From the NCBI GenBank assembly GCA_903871545.1, contig CAIQHG010000034.1, positions 1-64,000 of the forward strand: 64,000 nucleotides of DNA, in the 5' to 3' direction. Of this stretch, positions 1 through 10,155 are shown one piece after another. Position 1 is the first letter of the stretch, and each line of letters begins with the position of its first letter. Under the pieces are notes generated by a model. It was not told where the DNA came from and did no database searches. It was given only the letters and a program-made list of their open reading frames with translations. Source of the stretch: an uncultured Burkholderiales bacterium (GTDB lineage Bacteria > Pseudomonadota > Gammaproteobacteria > Burkholderiales > Burkholderiaceae_C). Position numbers and translations under genes: made by a program.

Positions 1-90
1 ATCACCATTTCTCTTTTATTTGACCGCATACTTTCTTTCTACAATGCAATGTCCTGATTTCTTCTCCTTTCATTTAAACCTATCCCCTTT

Positions 91-1335
91 ATGAACTCTC
101 TTGACGGTATTCGTGTTTTAGACTTGTCCCGTGTTCTAGCAGGTCCTTGGTGCACCCAAACCCTAGCCGATTTAGGTGCTGACGTAATTAAAGTTGAAAG
201 GCCCGAGTGTGGTGATGATACTCGCGGTTGGGGCCCCCCCTTTTTGAAAGACGCCACAGGTAAGCTCACTCAAGAGGCGGCGTATTACCTTGGAACCAAC
301 AGAAACAAAAGATCTATCACCTGTGACATTGCCAACCCAGAGGGTCAAGCCCTTTTAAAAAAATTAGTGCTTGAATGTGATGTTTTTATTGAGAACTTTA
401 AAGTTGGAGATATGAAGCGTTACGGGCTTGATTATGACTCTTTAAAAATAATCCATCCTAAACTGGTCTACTGTAGCGTTACTGGATTTGGCCAAACGGG
501 CCCCTACAAAGACAGGGCCGGCTATGACTATGCAGTCCAAGGAATAGGTGGGCTGATGAGCATAACGGGGGAGCGGGATGATTTAGGAGGAGGGCCACAA
601 AAGGTGGGGGTTGCAGTTGCTGATTTGTTTACAGGGATGTATGCATCTGTAGCTATACTAGCCGCCCTGCGCCATGTGAGTGTCACTGGGCACGGTCAAT
701 ACGTCGATATGGCCCTTCTTGATACCCAAGTGGCTATGCTCGCTAATTTGGGTGCTAACTACTTGGTAGATGGTCAGTTTAGCGGCAAGATGCCCGCACG
801 AATGGGAAATGCACACCAAAATATAGTTCCCTATCAAGTTTTTGAGGTCGCACCGAACCCGTCTGGCGAGAAGGACTACATTATTCTCGCAGTTGGCAAT
901 GACCGACAATTTGCAAAGTTTTGCGAAGTTGCCGATCGCGATTGGCATAAAGACAGCCGCTTTATCTTGAATCAAGACAGAGTGAAAAATCGAGATATAT
1001 TGGTCCCAGAGTTGGAGAGTTGCTTGAAGACTCGGTCCAAACAAAGCTGGCTCTCGGATTTAGAAACATCAAAGGTCCCATGCGGGGCGATCAACAATTT
1101 TGCAGAGGTTTTTTCAGACCCGCATATTCGCCACAGAGGCATGGTTCAAAAATGGGATCACCCCTTAAGCCCGGATATTGAACTTGTGGCCAGCCCTATT
1201 AAATTATCTTTAACCCCGGTACAGCAAAAAAATCCACCGCCAACACTTGGACAACACACAGATCAAGTTTTAAAAGAGTTGCTGCACTTAAGCGATCAAC
1301 AAATCGAATCTTTAAAGTCTTCCAAAGTTTTGTAG
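91..1335 (+). CDS. CaiB/BaiF family CoA-transferase
   Basis: 414-aa ORF; N-term LDGIRVLDLSRVLAGPWCTQTLADLGADVIKVERPECGDDTR is typical of family III CoA-transferases. Confidence 0.93.
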   Translation: MNSLDGIRVLDLSRVLAGPWCTQTLADLGADVIKVERPECGDDTRGWGPPFLKDATGKLTQEAAYYLGTNRNKRSITCDIANPEGQALLKKLVLECDVFIENFKVGDMKRYGLDYDSLKIIHPKLVYCSVTGFGQTGPYKDRAGYDYAVQGIGGLMSITGERDDLGGGPQKVGVAVADLFTGMYASVAILAALRHVSVTGHGQYVDMALLDTQVAMLANLGANYLVDGQFSGKMPARMGNAHQNIVPYQVFEVAPNPSGEKDYIILAVGNDRQFAKFCEVADRDWHKDSRFILNQDRVKNRDILVPELESCLKTRSKQSWLSDLETSKVPCGAINNFAEVFSDPHIRHRGMVQKWDHPLSPDIELVASPIKLSLTPVQQKNPPPTLGQHTDQVLKELLHLSDQQIESLKSSKVL

Positions 1336-1347
1336 CCCGAACTATGA

Positions 1348-1391
1348 AAGATCCGAACCGAAGAACCACAACAGGGCTCGGATCCTTTTTT
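1348..1391 (+). terminator. Rho-independent terminator candidate after the CoA-transferase gene
   Basis: GATCCGA (1350-1356) pairs with TCGGATC (1378-1384), followed by a T-run. Confidence 0.6.
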
Positions 1392-1438
1392 CTGAAACCT
1401 TGATTAAAAATGACTAAGTCATCAATCCCTTAACTTCA

Positions 1439-1903
1439 TTACTTAGATTTAAAGTTTTCGTGACAGTTTTTGCATGCACCACCAGTTGCGCTTACTGCTA
1501 CCTTCAAGTCTTCTAATTTACCTGTTTTAGCAGCAATGGCGAGCTTTGCTGTTTCCGTCATTAACTTGCCCTGGGCATCTTTAAATTTCGCAGCATCTGT
1601 CCAAATCTCAGGTCTGGCTTTAGTTTCACCCTTGTCTGTTCCTTCTGCAAAACCAGCCCAGGGAAGTTTAGAGAGCGCCTCCACCGCTGCAGCCCCCTCA
1701 GACGCGACTTTCGCATCGTAAGGTAGATTGCCTTTTGCCATGGACGCAAGTTGGTCAAATTGAGCGTTCATGACAGTAAACGCACCTTTCCTATATTTGA
1801 TGGCATCTTCAGATTTATTGAATTGCTGTGCATTGACACTGAAAGATGCGCTCACCACCAGAACCAAAGTTCCAGTTATTTTTTGAATTGATCCCATGTT
1901 CAT
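1439..1903 (-). CDS. Cytochrome c' (class II c-type cytochrome)
   Basis: Signal peptide and C-terminal CKNCHENFKSK haem-binding CxxCH. Confidence 0.9.
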   Translation of the reverse strand: MNMGSIQKITGTLVLVVSASFSVNAQQFNKSEDAIKYRKGAFTVMNAQFDQLASMAKGNLPYDAKVASEGAAAVEALSKLPWAGFAEGTDKGETKARPEIWTDAAKFKDAQGKLMTETAKLAIAAKTGKLEDLKVAVSATGGACKNCHENFKSK

Positions 1904-2022
1904 CCTTTATAAAAAATTGATTTCTCAAAAACACTAACTCACCTCTTATTGCACAATAATACTACGCTAAATGATCTACTAGTTTTAAAACTCACTCACT
2001 CTCAAATCTTAGGATTTATTTT

Positions 2023-2709
2023 ATGTCTACTTTAAATGCCTTAAAAACCATATTGGTTTGGGATATTCCCACTCGACTTTTCCACTGGTCACTTGCGCTC
2101 TTGTTTGGTCTTCAGTTTGTAACGGGGTCTTTAGGAGACGATTGGTTGGTCATTCACTCTTACTTGGGATATACAACGCTTGTCTTGATTGTTTTCAGAA
2201 TATTTTGGGGAATATGGGGCGGACACTGGTCTAGATTCAGCTCTTTTTTCCCCGCCAAACGAGCCTCGCCGCCCAGCATAACTGATGGCCACCCTGTTAC
2301 TCAAACCACACTCTCGCCTGGGCATACATGGCTTGGATCTCTCTCAATAACAGTCATTCTTTTAAGTCTTCTTGCTCAAATCATCTCAGGTCTGATGACC
2401 AATGACGATGTCTCTTTTGCCGGACCATTCGTTAAGCGAGTCAGCAACGATGTTGTTGATTGGATGGGCTGGTATCACACTGAGGTTGGTTATTATTTAT
2501 TACTTTTTTTAGCAACGCTGCACATTTGTGCGATTGCTTATTACCAAATAATCGGTATCAATCTCATTAAGCCTATGCTCGATGGCTACAAGACAGTTGA
2601 GACCCCGGGTGAGGTCTCAACGGTTGACACTATAAAGAAGCGACTTTTTGCTTTAACGCTATTAGCTCTTAGCGCTTTACTGGTATTTCTACTCTTACTA
2701 TTAGCATAA
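2023..2709 (+). CDS. Cytochrome b561-type di-haem membrane protein
   Basis: VWDIPTRLFHWSLALLF and multiple TM helices with conserved His. Confidence 0.9.
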   Translation: MSTLNALKTILVWDIPTRLFHWSLALLFGLQFVTGSLGDDWLVIHSYLGYTTLVLIVFRIFWGIWGGHWSRFSSFFPAKRASPPSITDGHPVTQTTLSPGHTWLGSLSITVILLSLLAQIISGLMTNDDVSFAGPFVKRVSNDVVDWMGWYHTEVGYYLLLFLATLHICAIAYYQIIGINLIKPMLDGYKTVETPGEVSTVDTIKKRLFALTLLALSALLVFLLLLLA

Positions 2710-2732
2710 ATCCTACGCGCCAACTAATTTTA

Positions 2733-3239
2733 TCAATGCTTGAGTTGTGAAAGCATGGTGGACGCATCACTGACCTCAAACTTGCCACCCTCTTCAACGT
2801 TAAGCGTTATGACCTTACCGTCTTTTACAAGCATTGAATATCTGTTACTTCTAATGCCCATACCGCGGGCCAACAAATCTAGTGTCAAACCGACAGCTTT
2901 AGCGAATTCAGCACTTCCGTCCGCAAGCATTCTGATTTTGCCTGCGGTTTTTTGATCCCTTGCCCAAGCACCCATTACAAATGTATCGTTCACACTCAGA
3001 CACCAAATTTCGTCTACCCCGCAGGCTTTAAGCTCTGCATATTTCTCCAAGTAACCTGGTACGTGTTTAGCAGAGCAAGTCGGCGTAAAGGCGCCAGGAA
3101 CAGCGAAGATGGCGATTGTCTTGCCAGCCACCGCTTTTGCTACTTCTACTGGATTTGGTCCAATGCTACAACCGCCTTCTTCCACTTCAGAAAACTCCAT
3201 CAACGTAGTGTGAGGGATCGTATCTCCTACTTTAATCAT
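2733..3239 (-). CDS. Peroxiredoxin (Prx5/AhpE-like, redoxin family)
   Basis: FAVPGAFTPTCSAKHVPGY active site; start set at MIKVGDTIP inside the ORF. Confidence 0.93.
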   Translation of the reverse strand: MIKVGDTIPHTTLMEFSEVEEGGCSIGPNPVEVAKAVAGKTIAIFAVPGAFTPTCSAKHVPGYLEKYAELKACGVDEIWCLSVNDTFVMGAWARDQKTAGKIRMLADGSAEFAKAVGLTLDLLARGMGIRSNRYSMLVKDGKVITLNVEEGGKFEVSDASTMLSQLKH

Positions 3240-3346
3240 TTTTTTCCTTTGTGCATTTAAATTTGATCGTTTACAGCTCAATTGACGACTTCAATTGGCA
3301 TGGGGAATAGTCTAACTGACAATGGCGAATAAGAACATCCAAAGCA

Positions 3347-3380
3347 AACGGCCCATAACACGTGAGCATTATGAGCCGTT
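3347..3380 (-). terminator. Hairpin after rpsQ, candidate end of the S10 transcript
   Basis: AACGGC-c-CATAA / TTATG-a-GCCGTT stem around CACGTGAGCA; weak U-tract. Confidence 0.5.
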
Positions 3381-3415
3381 AATTTAATGTTTACGCACAA
3401 AATAGCGTAAAAGCC

Positions 3416-3691
3416 TCAAAGCATTGCAGCTTTTTCAACTAAACGTGTGGCAACCCAATTTTTTGTTTTAGAAATCGGACGACTTTCAGTGATCTCTATT
3501 ACATCACCTATATTAAACTCATCTTTTTCATCATGAGCGTGGTATTTACTTGATTTAGCTACGATTTTCCCGTAAAGCGCATGTTTTACGCGACGCTCCA
3601 CAAGCACTGTCACAGTTTTTTCTCTTTTGTCGCTCACAACCTTGCCAATCAAGGTGCGATTGAGGGATTTTTTGGCTTCCGTCATGGTCAC
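3416..3691 (-). CDS. rpsQ: 30S ribosomal protein S17
   Basis: [25 protein letters not shown]10 operon context. Confidence 0.97.
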   Translation of the reverse strand: MTMTEAKKSLNRTLIGKVVSDKREKTVTVLVERRVKHALYGKIVAKSSKYHAHDEKDEFNIGDVIEITESRPISKTKNWVATRLVEKAAML

Positions 3692-3888
3692 TCCTTAGTT
3701 GTTGCAAGCTTTTCAGCAAGTATGGTTTTAGCACGTGCGATGCTACGGCGTGTAACACTTAACTGCGACGTATTATTCAGTTGTTGTGTTGCTTTCTGCA
3801 TTCTCAGATTAAAGTGGGCCTTTTGTAAGGACTTGACTTCTTCTGTTAACGCAGTCTTGTCTTTGCCTCTTAATTCAGATGATTTCAT
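3688..3888 (-). CDS. rpmC: 50S ribosomal protein L29
   Basis: [31 protein letters not shown]; operon position. Confidence 0.97.
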   Translation of the reverse strand: MKSSELRGKDKTALTEEVKSLQKAHFNLRMQKATQQLNNTSQLSVTRRSIARAKTILAEKLATTKE

Positions 3889-3905
3889 GTTTATTTACTC
3901 CTGAA

Positions 3906-4322
3906 TTATTGGCCGAGCATGCGAGCCACAAAAGTGGTGCGCAATGGTAGTTTAGCCGCAGCCAATCGGAATGCTTGACGTGCCAACTCTTCTGGGACAC
4001 CAACGATTTCATACAAAATTTTACCTGGCTGAATTTCAGCCACGTAGTACTCTGGATTTCCCTTGCCGTTACCCATACGAACTTCGGCAGGTTTTTGCGA
4101 GATAGGTTTATCTGGAAAAATACGAATCCAAATTCGGCCACCACGTTTGATGTGTCTTGAAATAGCGCGACGTGCAGATTCAATTTGTCGAGCCGTTAAG
4201 CGGCCACGATCAGTTGATTTGAGACCGAAGTCCCCAAATGCTACTGAATTACCACGAGTTGCAACACCTGTGTTGCGACCCTTTTGTTCTTTTCTATATT
4301 TACGCCGTGCCGGTTGCAGCAT
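3906..4322 (-). CDS. rplP: 50S ribosomal protein L16
   Basis: [24 protein letters not shown]. Confidence 0.98.
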   Translation of the reverse strand: MLQPARRKYRKEQKGRNTGVATRGNSVAFGDFGLKSTDRGRLTARQIESARRAISRHIKRGGRIWIRIFPDKPISQKPAEVRMGNGKGNPEYYVAEIQPGKILYEIVGVPEELARQAFRLAAAKLPLRTTFVARMLGQ

Positions 4323-4324
4323 GG

Positions 4325-5215
4325 TTATTCTCCTTGACCGTCCGCAGCCGTGCCAGTGGATGCGGGCGCGCTTATTTTTCTGACGCGCTTGACGGTAGTT
4401 TTAGGGGCATCTGTTGCTTCGAGTGGTTTATCACTTCCATCTTCAGGTGCGGCATTGGTTCCCGCGGGACGACGTCCGCCTGTGCGGGCAGGACGATCGC
4501 TTGTTGGGCGACTATCAGGACGACGATTACCTCGTGGGCGACGCTCATCGTCGTTGCGGGGCTCTGGAACTGCAGGTGCATCATTGCGTCCTAAAGTGTC
4601 ACCTTTATAAACCCAAACTTTGACTCCGATCACACCATAAGTAGTCTTTGCTTCAGAGAATCCGTAATCAATATCTGCCCTGAGTGTGTGAAGAGGAACC
4701 CTTCCTTCACGATACCACTCGGTCCTGGCAATCTCGATACCATTCAATCTACCAGAGGACATAATTTTGATTCCCTGCGCTCCTAAGCGCATTGCATTTT
4801 GCATCGCTCGCTTCATAGCGCGACGGAACATAATCCTTTTTTCCAATTGCTGAGTAATACTGTCCGCGATCAACTGAGCGTCAATCTCAGGCTTTCGAAC
4901 TTCCTCAATATTGACTGCTACCGGTACGCCTAAACGCAAAGCGAGTTCTTTTTTGAGCAACTCAATGTCTTCGCCTTTTTTACCAATTACAACCCCTGGA
5001 CGAGCGGAGAATATAGTAATCCTTGCATTCTTCGCAGGTCTCTCAATTAAGATCCTAGATACAGCAGCATTTTTAAGCTTAGCTTTCAAATACTCACGTA
5101 CCTTAATATCTTCTTGAAGCATGCCCGCGAAATCGCTGTTATTTGCATACCAACGACTAGACCAATTGCGGCTTACTGATAGTCTAAACCCGGTTGGGTG
5201 AATTTTTTGTCCCAT
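4325..5215 (-). CDS. rpsC: 30S ribosomal protein S3 with extended C-terminal tail
   Basis: [24 protein letters not shown] start; KH/S3 core; about 70-aa low-complexity tail. Confidence 0.97.
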   Translation of the reverse strand: MGQKIHPTGFRLSVSRNWSSRWYANNSDFAGMLQEDIKVREYLKAKLKNAAVSRILIERPAKNARITIFSARPGVVIGKKGEDIELLKKELALRLGVPVAVNIEEVRKPEIDAQLIADSITQQLEKRIMFRRAMKRAMQNAMRLGAQGIKIMSSGRLNGIEIARTEWYREGRVPLHTLRADIDYGFSEAKTTYGVIGVKVWVYKGDTLGRNDAPAVPEPRNDDERRPRGNRRPDSRPTSDRPARTGGRRPAGTNAAPEDGSDKPLEATDAPKTTVKRVRKISAPASTGTAADGQGE

Positions 5216-5228
5216 TCTTGTGTACCTT

Positions 5229-5564
5229 TCAGTTGCCAACCGTCACGTACACATGGCACGTGGGCTTAACGATTTGATTGCCACGGCCTTTGGCACGTGC
5301 GGTAAAGCGCTTGAGCGAAGGACCTTGCTCAACATAAATGGTTTTAACCATTAATTCGTCAATGTCTGCGCCATCGTTATGTTCTGCATTCGCAATAGCT
5401 GACTCAAGCACTTTTTTCACAATGCCAGCTGCCTTCTTTTGCGTGAAGTTCAATATGTTCAATGCCTGATCTACTTTTTTGCCTCTGATCAGATCTGCCA
5501 CCAACCGGCCTTTGTCAACCGATAAGCGGACACCTTTGAGGACTGCGCGTGTTTGCATAACCAC
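5229..5564 (-). CDS. rplV: 50S ribosomal protein L22
   Basis: [25 protein letters not shown]; operon position. Confidence 0.97.
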   Translation of the reverse strand: MVMQTRAVLKGVRLSVDKGRLVADLIRGKKVDQALNILNFTQKKAAGIVKKVLESAIANAEHNDGADIDELMVKTIYVEQGPSLKRFTARAKGRGNQIVKPTCHVYVTVGN

Positions 5565-5567
5565 TCC

Positions 5568-5846
5568 TTACTTTTTCTGGACTTTTTTGTCCGCAGGGTG
5601 ACCTTTGAAGGTGCGCGTCAAAGCGAATTCGCCAAGTTTGTGCCCCACCATTTGATCGGTTATATAAACAGGTACGTGTTGCTTGCCGTTATGGACCGCA
5701 ATCGTTAACCCAATAAATTCAGGCAGGATCATCGAACGACGTGACCATGTCTTGATTGGTTTTTTATCTTTGATTGCAATGGCCTTGTCAACCTTGCTCA
5801 TCAAATGATGATCCACAAATGGACCTTTTTTAAGCGAACGTGTCAT
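5568..5846 (-). CDS. rpsS: 30S ribosomal protein S19
   Basis: [19 protein letters not shown]. Confidence 0.98.
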   Translation of the reverse strand: MTRSLKKGPFVDHHLMSKVDKAIAIKDKKPIKTWSRRSMILPEFIGLTIAVHNGKQHVPVYITDQMVGHKLGEFALTRTFKGHPADKKVQKK

Positions 5847-5857
5847 TTGCTATTCCC

Positions 5858-6682
5858 TTATTTCTTACGACGCGAAACAATCATGACTTGCGTCCGTTTG
5901 TTATTACGAGTTCTGTAACCTTTGGTCAAATTACCCCAAGGATCTACTGGTGCGCGTCCTTCACCTGTCTTGCCCTCACCACCACCGTGTGGATGGTCAA
6001 CAGGGTTCATGGCAACGCCACGTACAGTGGGTCGAATACCCATCCAACGCTTAACGCCTGCCTTACCTAATTGGCGAAGACTGTGCTCTTCATTTGCAAC
6101 TTCACCGATGGTGGCTCTGCATTCAATGTGTATTTTTCTTACCTCGCCAGAACGCATACGCACCTGTGCGTATGTTCCCTCTCGGGCAAGTAAAGTAGCC
6201 GATGTACCAGCGGACCTTGCAATTTGTGCGCCTTTTCCAGGCTTGATCTCGATACAGTGTATGGTTGATCCAACAGGTATATTGCGGATCGGCAGTGTGT
6301 TACCCGCGCGAATAGGGGCTTCGGAACCACTCATAATAGTAGCTCCAACTTCGAGCCCACGTGGAGCGATAATGTAGCGACGCTCACCGTCAGCATAACA
6401 AACCAAAGCGATATGAGCGGTACGATTTGGATCGTACTCTACACGTTCAACTTTTGCAGGTATGCCGTCTTTGCCGCGAACAAAATCGACGACACGGTAG
6501 TGGTGCTTGTGACCACCACCCTTGTGACGAGTCGTTATGTGTCCGTTGTTATTGCGACCAGCTTTTTGAAACTGGGGCTCAAGCAAAGGAGCGAAACCAG
6601 GCCCTTTGTACAAATGGTCCCTGGTTACTTTCACCACGGCGCGTTGCCCGGGTGATGTTGGTTTCATCTTAATGACAGCCAT
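5858..6682 (-). CDS. rplB: 50S ribosomal protein L2
   Basis: [19 protein letters not shown]...[22 protein letters not shown]. Confidence 0.98.
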   Translation of the reverse strand: MAVIKMKPTSPGQRAVVKVTRDHLYKGPGFAPLLEPQFQKAGRNNNGHITTRHKGGGHKHHYRVVDFVRGKDGIPAKVERVEYDPNRTAHIALVCYADGERRYIIAPRGLEVGATIMSGSEAPIRAGNTLPIRNIPVGSTIHCIEIKPGKGAQIARSAGTSATLLAREGTYAQVRMRSGEVRKIHIECRATIGEVANEEHSLRQLGKAGVKRWMGIRPTVRGVAMNPVDHPHGGGEGKTGEGRAPVDPWGNLTKGYRTRNNKRTQVMIVSRRKK

Positions 6683-6684
6683 GA

Positions 6685-7017
6685 TTAAGCAGACTCCCCA
6701 GAAAGGTTGAGCTCTTGGCCAGGTTTAAGGGTTACATACGCCTTACGTATGTTGTCACGACGACCCATTGAGCGACCAAAACGCTTTGACTTACCTTTAA
6801 TAGATACAACAGAGACCCCTTTGACCTCAACTTTGAACATCAGCTCAACAGCGGCCTTGATTTCTGGTTTAGTTGCATCTTGTAAAACTTTGAAAGTGAC
6901 CGTATTATTCTTTTCAGCAACCATAGTGGCCTTCTCAGAAATAATCGGAGCTACGAGAACTTGCATTAAACGACCTTCGTCGTAAACGGTTCCGCTTGAA
7001 TTGTGACCACGATTCAT
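6685..7017 (-). CDS. rplW: 50S ribosomal protein L23
   Basis: [24 protein letters not shown]; 4-nt overlap with rplD. Confidence 0.96.
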   Translation of the reverse strand: MNRGHNSSGTVYDEGRLMQVLVAPIISEKATMVAEKNNTVTFKVLQDATKPEIKAAVELMFKVEVKGVSVVSIKGKSKRFGRSMGRRDNIRKAYVTLKPGQELNLSGESA

Positions 7018-7637
7018 GCGAACATCTCCTTAAGTTTGTCCATCGCACCCTTGGTCACTAAAATTTTCTTGTAGTGAACCAATGACAATGGGTCGGCATA
7101 ACGAGCCTCAACAACCAAAACATTAGCAAGATTTCTAGAAGCTAGATAAAGGTTATCGTCAACTTCATCAGAAATAACCATTACCGAATCAACAAGGTTC
7201 ATAGCCTTGAATTTAGCAGCTAATAATTTGGTTTTAGGAGAATCAACTTTCAACGCATCCACTACTGCAAGCCTACCTTCTCTAGCCAACTGTGAGAGGA
7301 TCGAAGCCATACCTGCACGGTACATCTTTTTATTAATTTTTTGAGTGAAATTTTCCTCTGGCATATTTGGAAATATGCGGCCACCGCCTCTCCAAAGTGG
7401 CGAAGAAGTCATACCAGCACGAGCACGTCCAGTTCCCTTTTGCGCAAATGGTTTTTTGGTTGAATGCTTAACTTGTTGACGATCCTTTTGAGCCCTTGTA
7501 CCTTGACGAGCATTAGCCTGAAAGGCCACCACAATTTGGTGGATCAAATCTTCGTTGTAATCGCGGCCGAATACAGTCTCAGGCGCATCATATTTGGCCG
7601 AAGCCTGGCCCTGGTCATTTAGGAGTTCTAATTGCAT
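7014..7637 (-). CDS. rplD: 50S ribosomal protein L4
   Basis: [25 protein letters not shown]. Confidence 0.97.
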   Translation of the reverse strand: MQLELLNDQGQASAKYDAPETVFGRDYNEDLIHQIVVAFQANARQGTRAQKDRQQVKHSTKKPFAQKGTGRARAGMTSSPLWRGGGRIFPNMPEENFTQKINKKMYRAGMASILSQLAREGRLAVVDALKVDSPKTKLLAAKFKAMNLVDSVMVISDEVDDNLYLASRNLANVLVVEARYADPLSLVHYKKILVTKGAMDKLKEMFA

Positions 7638-8320
7638 TAGTTTGCTCCCTTGACATTGGTTTTTGAGACTGATTTGATGGCATGACGAATCGTTACATAT
7701 CCACCAGACGCCCCTGGCACAGCACCTCTAATCATCAACAACTGACGAGCTTCGTCTATACGAATAACGTCCAAGTTTTGAGTGGTTACGGTTACATCCC
7801 CCAAGTGCCCCGACATTTTCTTGCCCGGGAAAACGCGACCTGGATCCTGTGCCATAGAAATGGAACCAGGAACATTGTGCGATCTACTGTTACCGTGGGA
7901 GGCGCGTTGCGACTTAAAATTGTGGCGCTTAATAGTGCCAGTAAAGCCCTTACCAATTGAGGTGCCCTGAACATCTACTTTTTGACCTACTTCAAACACC
8001 GATGTCACAGGAACAGTCGTACCAGCCTGGTACTTGTCTGCAGTATCAGTTGTAACTCTAAATTCTTGTGTGATTTGACCGGCCTCTGTACCTGCTTTAG
8101 CAAGATGACCGGCCTGGGGCTTAGTGACGCGGGAAGCGCGACGCTGACCAAACGTAACCTGCAAGGCTACGTAACCATCGTTCTCTTGGGTTTTAATCTG
8201 GGTAACACGGTTGTTTGAAACATCTACTACAGTGACAGGAACAGTGTCCCCTTCATCTGTAAATAGGCGCATCATGCCCACCTTGCGGCCCAGCAACCCC
8301 AAACGGTTGCTTTGACTCAT
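7637..8320 (-). CDS. rplC: 50S ribosomal protein L3
   Basis: [24 protein letters not shown]. Confidence 0.97.
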   Translation of the reverse strand: MSQSNRLGLLGRKVGMMRLFTDEGDTVPVTVVDVSNNRVTQIKTQENDGYVALQVTFGQRRASRVTKPQAGHLAKAGTEAGQITQEFRVTTDTADKYQAGTTVPVTSVFEVGQKVDVQGTSIGKGFTGTIKRHNFKSQRASHGNSRSHNVPGSISMAQDPGRVFPGKKMSGHLGDVTVTTQNLDVIRIDEARQLLMIRGAVPGASGGYVTIRHAIKSVSKTNVKGAN

Positions 8321-8423
8321 TTTTTTCTCCAGTTCCTCGCACCACGACCACTACAATTGGCGATCGTGTTTTTTGTGTGTAAGGCGGTTAATCGATCTCT
8401 GCAATTTTTTCACAGAGCCCTAA

Positions 8424-8452
8424 ATTATAACATTAAAAAACAAGGAGTGCAA
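8424..8452 (-). promoter_or_regulatory. Putative sigma70 promoter for rplC
   Basis: Minus strand TTGCAC - 17 nt - TATAAT (consensus -10). Confidence 0.55.
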
Positions 8453-8464
8453 CGTGTACTCCTT
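8435..8464 (-). terminator. Intrinsic terminator/attenuator between rpsJ and rplC
   Basis: Minus strand AAGGAGT-acacgttgc-ACTCCTT followed by GTTTTTT. Confidence 0.7.
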
Positions 8465-8483
8465 TTTGTAGGCACTAGTTGTC

Positions 8484-8798
8484 TTATTGCAACTTAATTT
8501 CTACGTCTACTCCCGCAGGCAAGTCAAGTTTCATCAACGCGTCCACAGTTTTATCAGTAGGGTCAACAATATCCATTAAACGTTGATGTGTTCTTATCTC
8601 GAACTGATCGCGACTTGATTTGTTTACGTGAGGTGAACGCAAAACATCGAAACGTTTCATTCGTGTGGGAAGAGGAACTGGCCCTTTAACGATTGCGCCG
8701 GTCCTTTTTGCAGTATCTACGATTTCAGCAGCCGATTGGTCGATCAATTTATAGTCAAAGGCTTTCAGCCTGATACGAATTTTTTGTTTTGTAGACAT
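8484..8798 (-). CDS. rpsJ: 30S ribosomal protein S10
   Basis: [27 protein letters not shown]. Confidence 0.98.
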   Translation of the reverse strand: MSTKQKIRIRLKAFDYKLIDQSAAEIVDTAKRTGAIVKGPVPLPTRMKRFDVLRSPHVNKSSRDQFEIRTHQRLMDIVDPTDKTVDALMKLDLPAGVDVEIKLQ

Positions 8799-8809
8799 TT
8801 TTTTGTTCC

Positions 8810-10000
8810 TTATGCCAATATTTTCGCAACGACCCCGGCACCCACCGTTTTGCCACCCTCACGGATCGCAAATCTGAGTCCCTCTTCCATCGCAATCGGG
8901 TTGATCAACTTGACAGTTATCGTCACGTTATCCCCTGGCATCACCATCTCTTTTCCTTCTGGCAACTCAATCGCACCTGTCACATCCGTCGTACGGAAGT
9001 AAAACTGTGGCCTGTAGTTGTTAAAGAACGGCGTGTGCCGCCCTCCCTCGTCCTTTGACAACACGTACACCTCAGCCGTGAAATGTGTGTGCGGCTTGAT
9101 CGATCCAGGCTTACACAGCACTTGTCCGCGCTCTACATCTTCGCGCTTTGTACCGCGCAATAAAATTCCAACGTTGTCCCCCGCTTGGCCTTGGTCCAAC
9201 AACTTTCTAAACATCTCAACGCCTGTACAGGTCGTCTTTTGTGTGTCCTTGATACCCACAATCTCGATCTCTTCACCCACCTTCACTATCCCGCGCTCAA
9301 TACGACCCGTCACAACCGTGCCGCGTCCAGAAATAGAGAATACATCTTCTACAGGCATCAAAAACGCACCGTCAATAGCGCGCTCAGGAGTTGGGATGTA
9401 GCTGTCTAAAGCGTCCGCTAACTTTAAAATCGCTAATTCACCAAGCTCGCCCTTGTCGCCTTCCATGGCCAATTTTGCAGAGCCCTTCACAATCGGTGTG
9501 TCGTCGCCCGGGAAGTCGTACTTGGACAACAACTCACGCACCTCCATCTCCACCAACTCGAGCAACTCAGCATCGTCCACCATGTCGCATTTGTTCAAAA
9601 ACACGATGATGTAAGGCACACCCACTTGGCGTGCTAATAAAATGTGCTCGCGTGTTTGGGGCATCGGGCCGTCAGCAGCTGAACACACCAAAATCGCCCC
9701 GTCCATCTGCGCTGCACCCGTAATCATGTTCTTCACATAATCGGCGTGCCCAGGACAGTCCACGTGCGCGTAGTGGCGTGCAGACGTCTCGTACTCCACG
9801 TGTGCTGTGTTGATCGTAATTCCACGCGCCTTTTCCTCGGGCGCCGCATCAATTTGGTCATAAGCCTTCGCCTCGCCACCAAACTTAGCAGATAAAACCG
9901 TTGTGATCGCCGCTGTCAGCGTCGTCTTACCATGGTCGACGTGACCAATCGTGCCCACGTTAACGTGTGGCTTGGTACGCTCAAACTTGCCTTTTGCCAT
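8810..10000 (-). CDS. tuf: Elongation factor Tu
   Basis: [33 protein letters not shown]; start set at the MAKGKFERT Met inside the ORF. Confidence 0.98.
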   Translation of the reverse strand: MAKGKFERTKPHVNVGTIGHVDHGKTTLTAAITTVLSAKFGGEAKAYDQIDAAPEEKARGITINTAHVEYETSARHYAHVDCPGHADYVKNMITGAAQMDGAILVCSAADGPMPQTREHILLARQVGVPYIIVFLNKCDMVDDAELLELVEMEVRELLSKYDFPGDDTPIVKGSAKLAMEGDKGELGELAILKLADALDSYIPTPERAIDGAFLMPVEDVFSISGRGTVVTGRIERGIVKVGEEIEIVGIKDTQKTTCTGVEMFRKLLDQGQAGDNVGILLRGTKREDVERGQVLCKPGSIKPHTHFTAEVYVLSKDEGGRHTPFFNNYRPQFYFRTTDVTGAIELPEGKEMVMPGDNVTITVKLINPIAMEEGLRFAIREGGKTVGAGVVAKILA

Positions 10001-10155
10001 TTTTCTCTCCAAAGAACAAAGCCCGTGATACGGTTTAACGTTTGCACAAAGTTGCTGGATATTTTTGCACGGGGAACAAAAAGGCACCTTGTCGCAGACG
10101 TGCGCCCCAAGGCATTGGGACGCGGTGAAAAATTAACTAATCTTGAATGCCTAGA

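Noticed and set aside
658-1044. 128-aa minus-strand ORF
   Set aside because: Antisense to the CaiB/BaiF gene; no family motifs.
4238-4594. 118-aa plus-strand ORF
   Set aside because: Antisense to rplP/rpsC tail; Arg/Gly-rich coding shadow.
5922-6377. 151-aa plus-strand ORF
   Set aside because: Antisense to rplB; shadow of conserved ribosomal coding sequence.
10001-10155. fusA-tuf spacer as a possible attenuator (CCCAA/TTGGG, CGCA/TGCG, AAGG/CCTT stems)
   Set aside because: Stems are short and not clearly coupled to a U-tract or SD; insufficient evidence.
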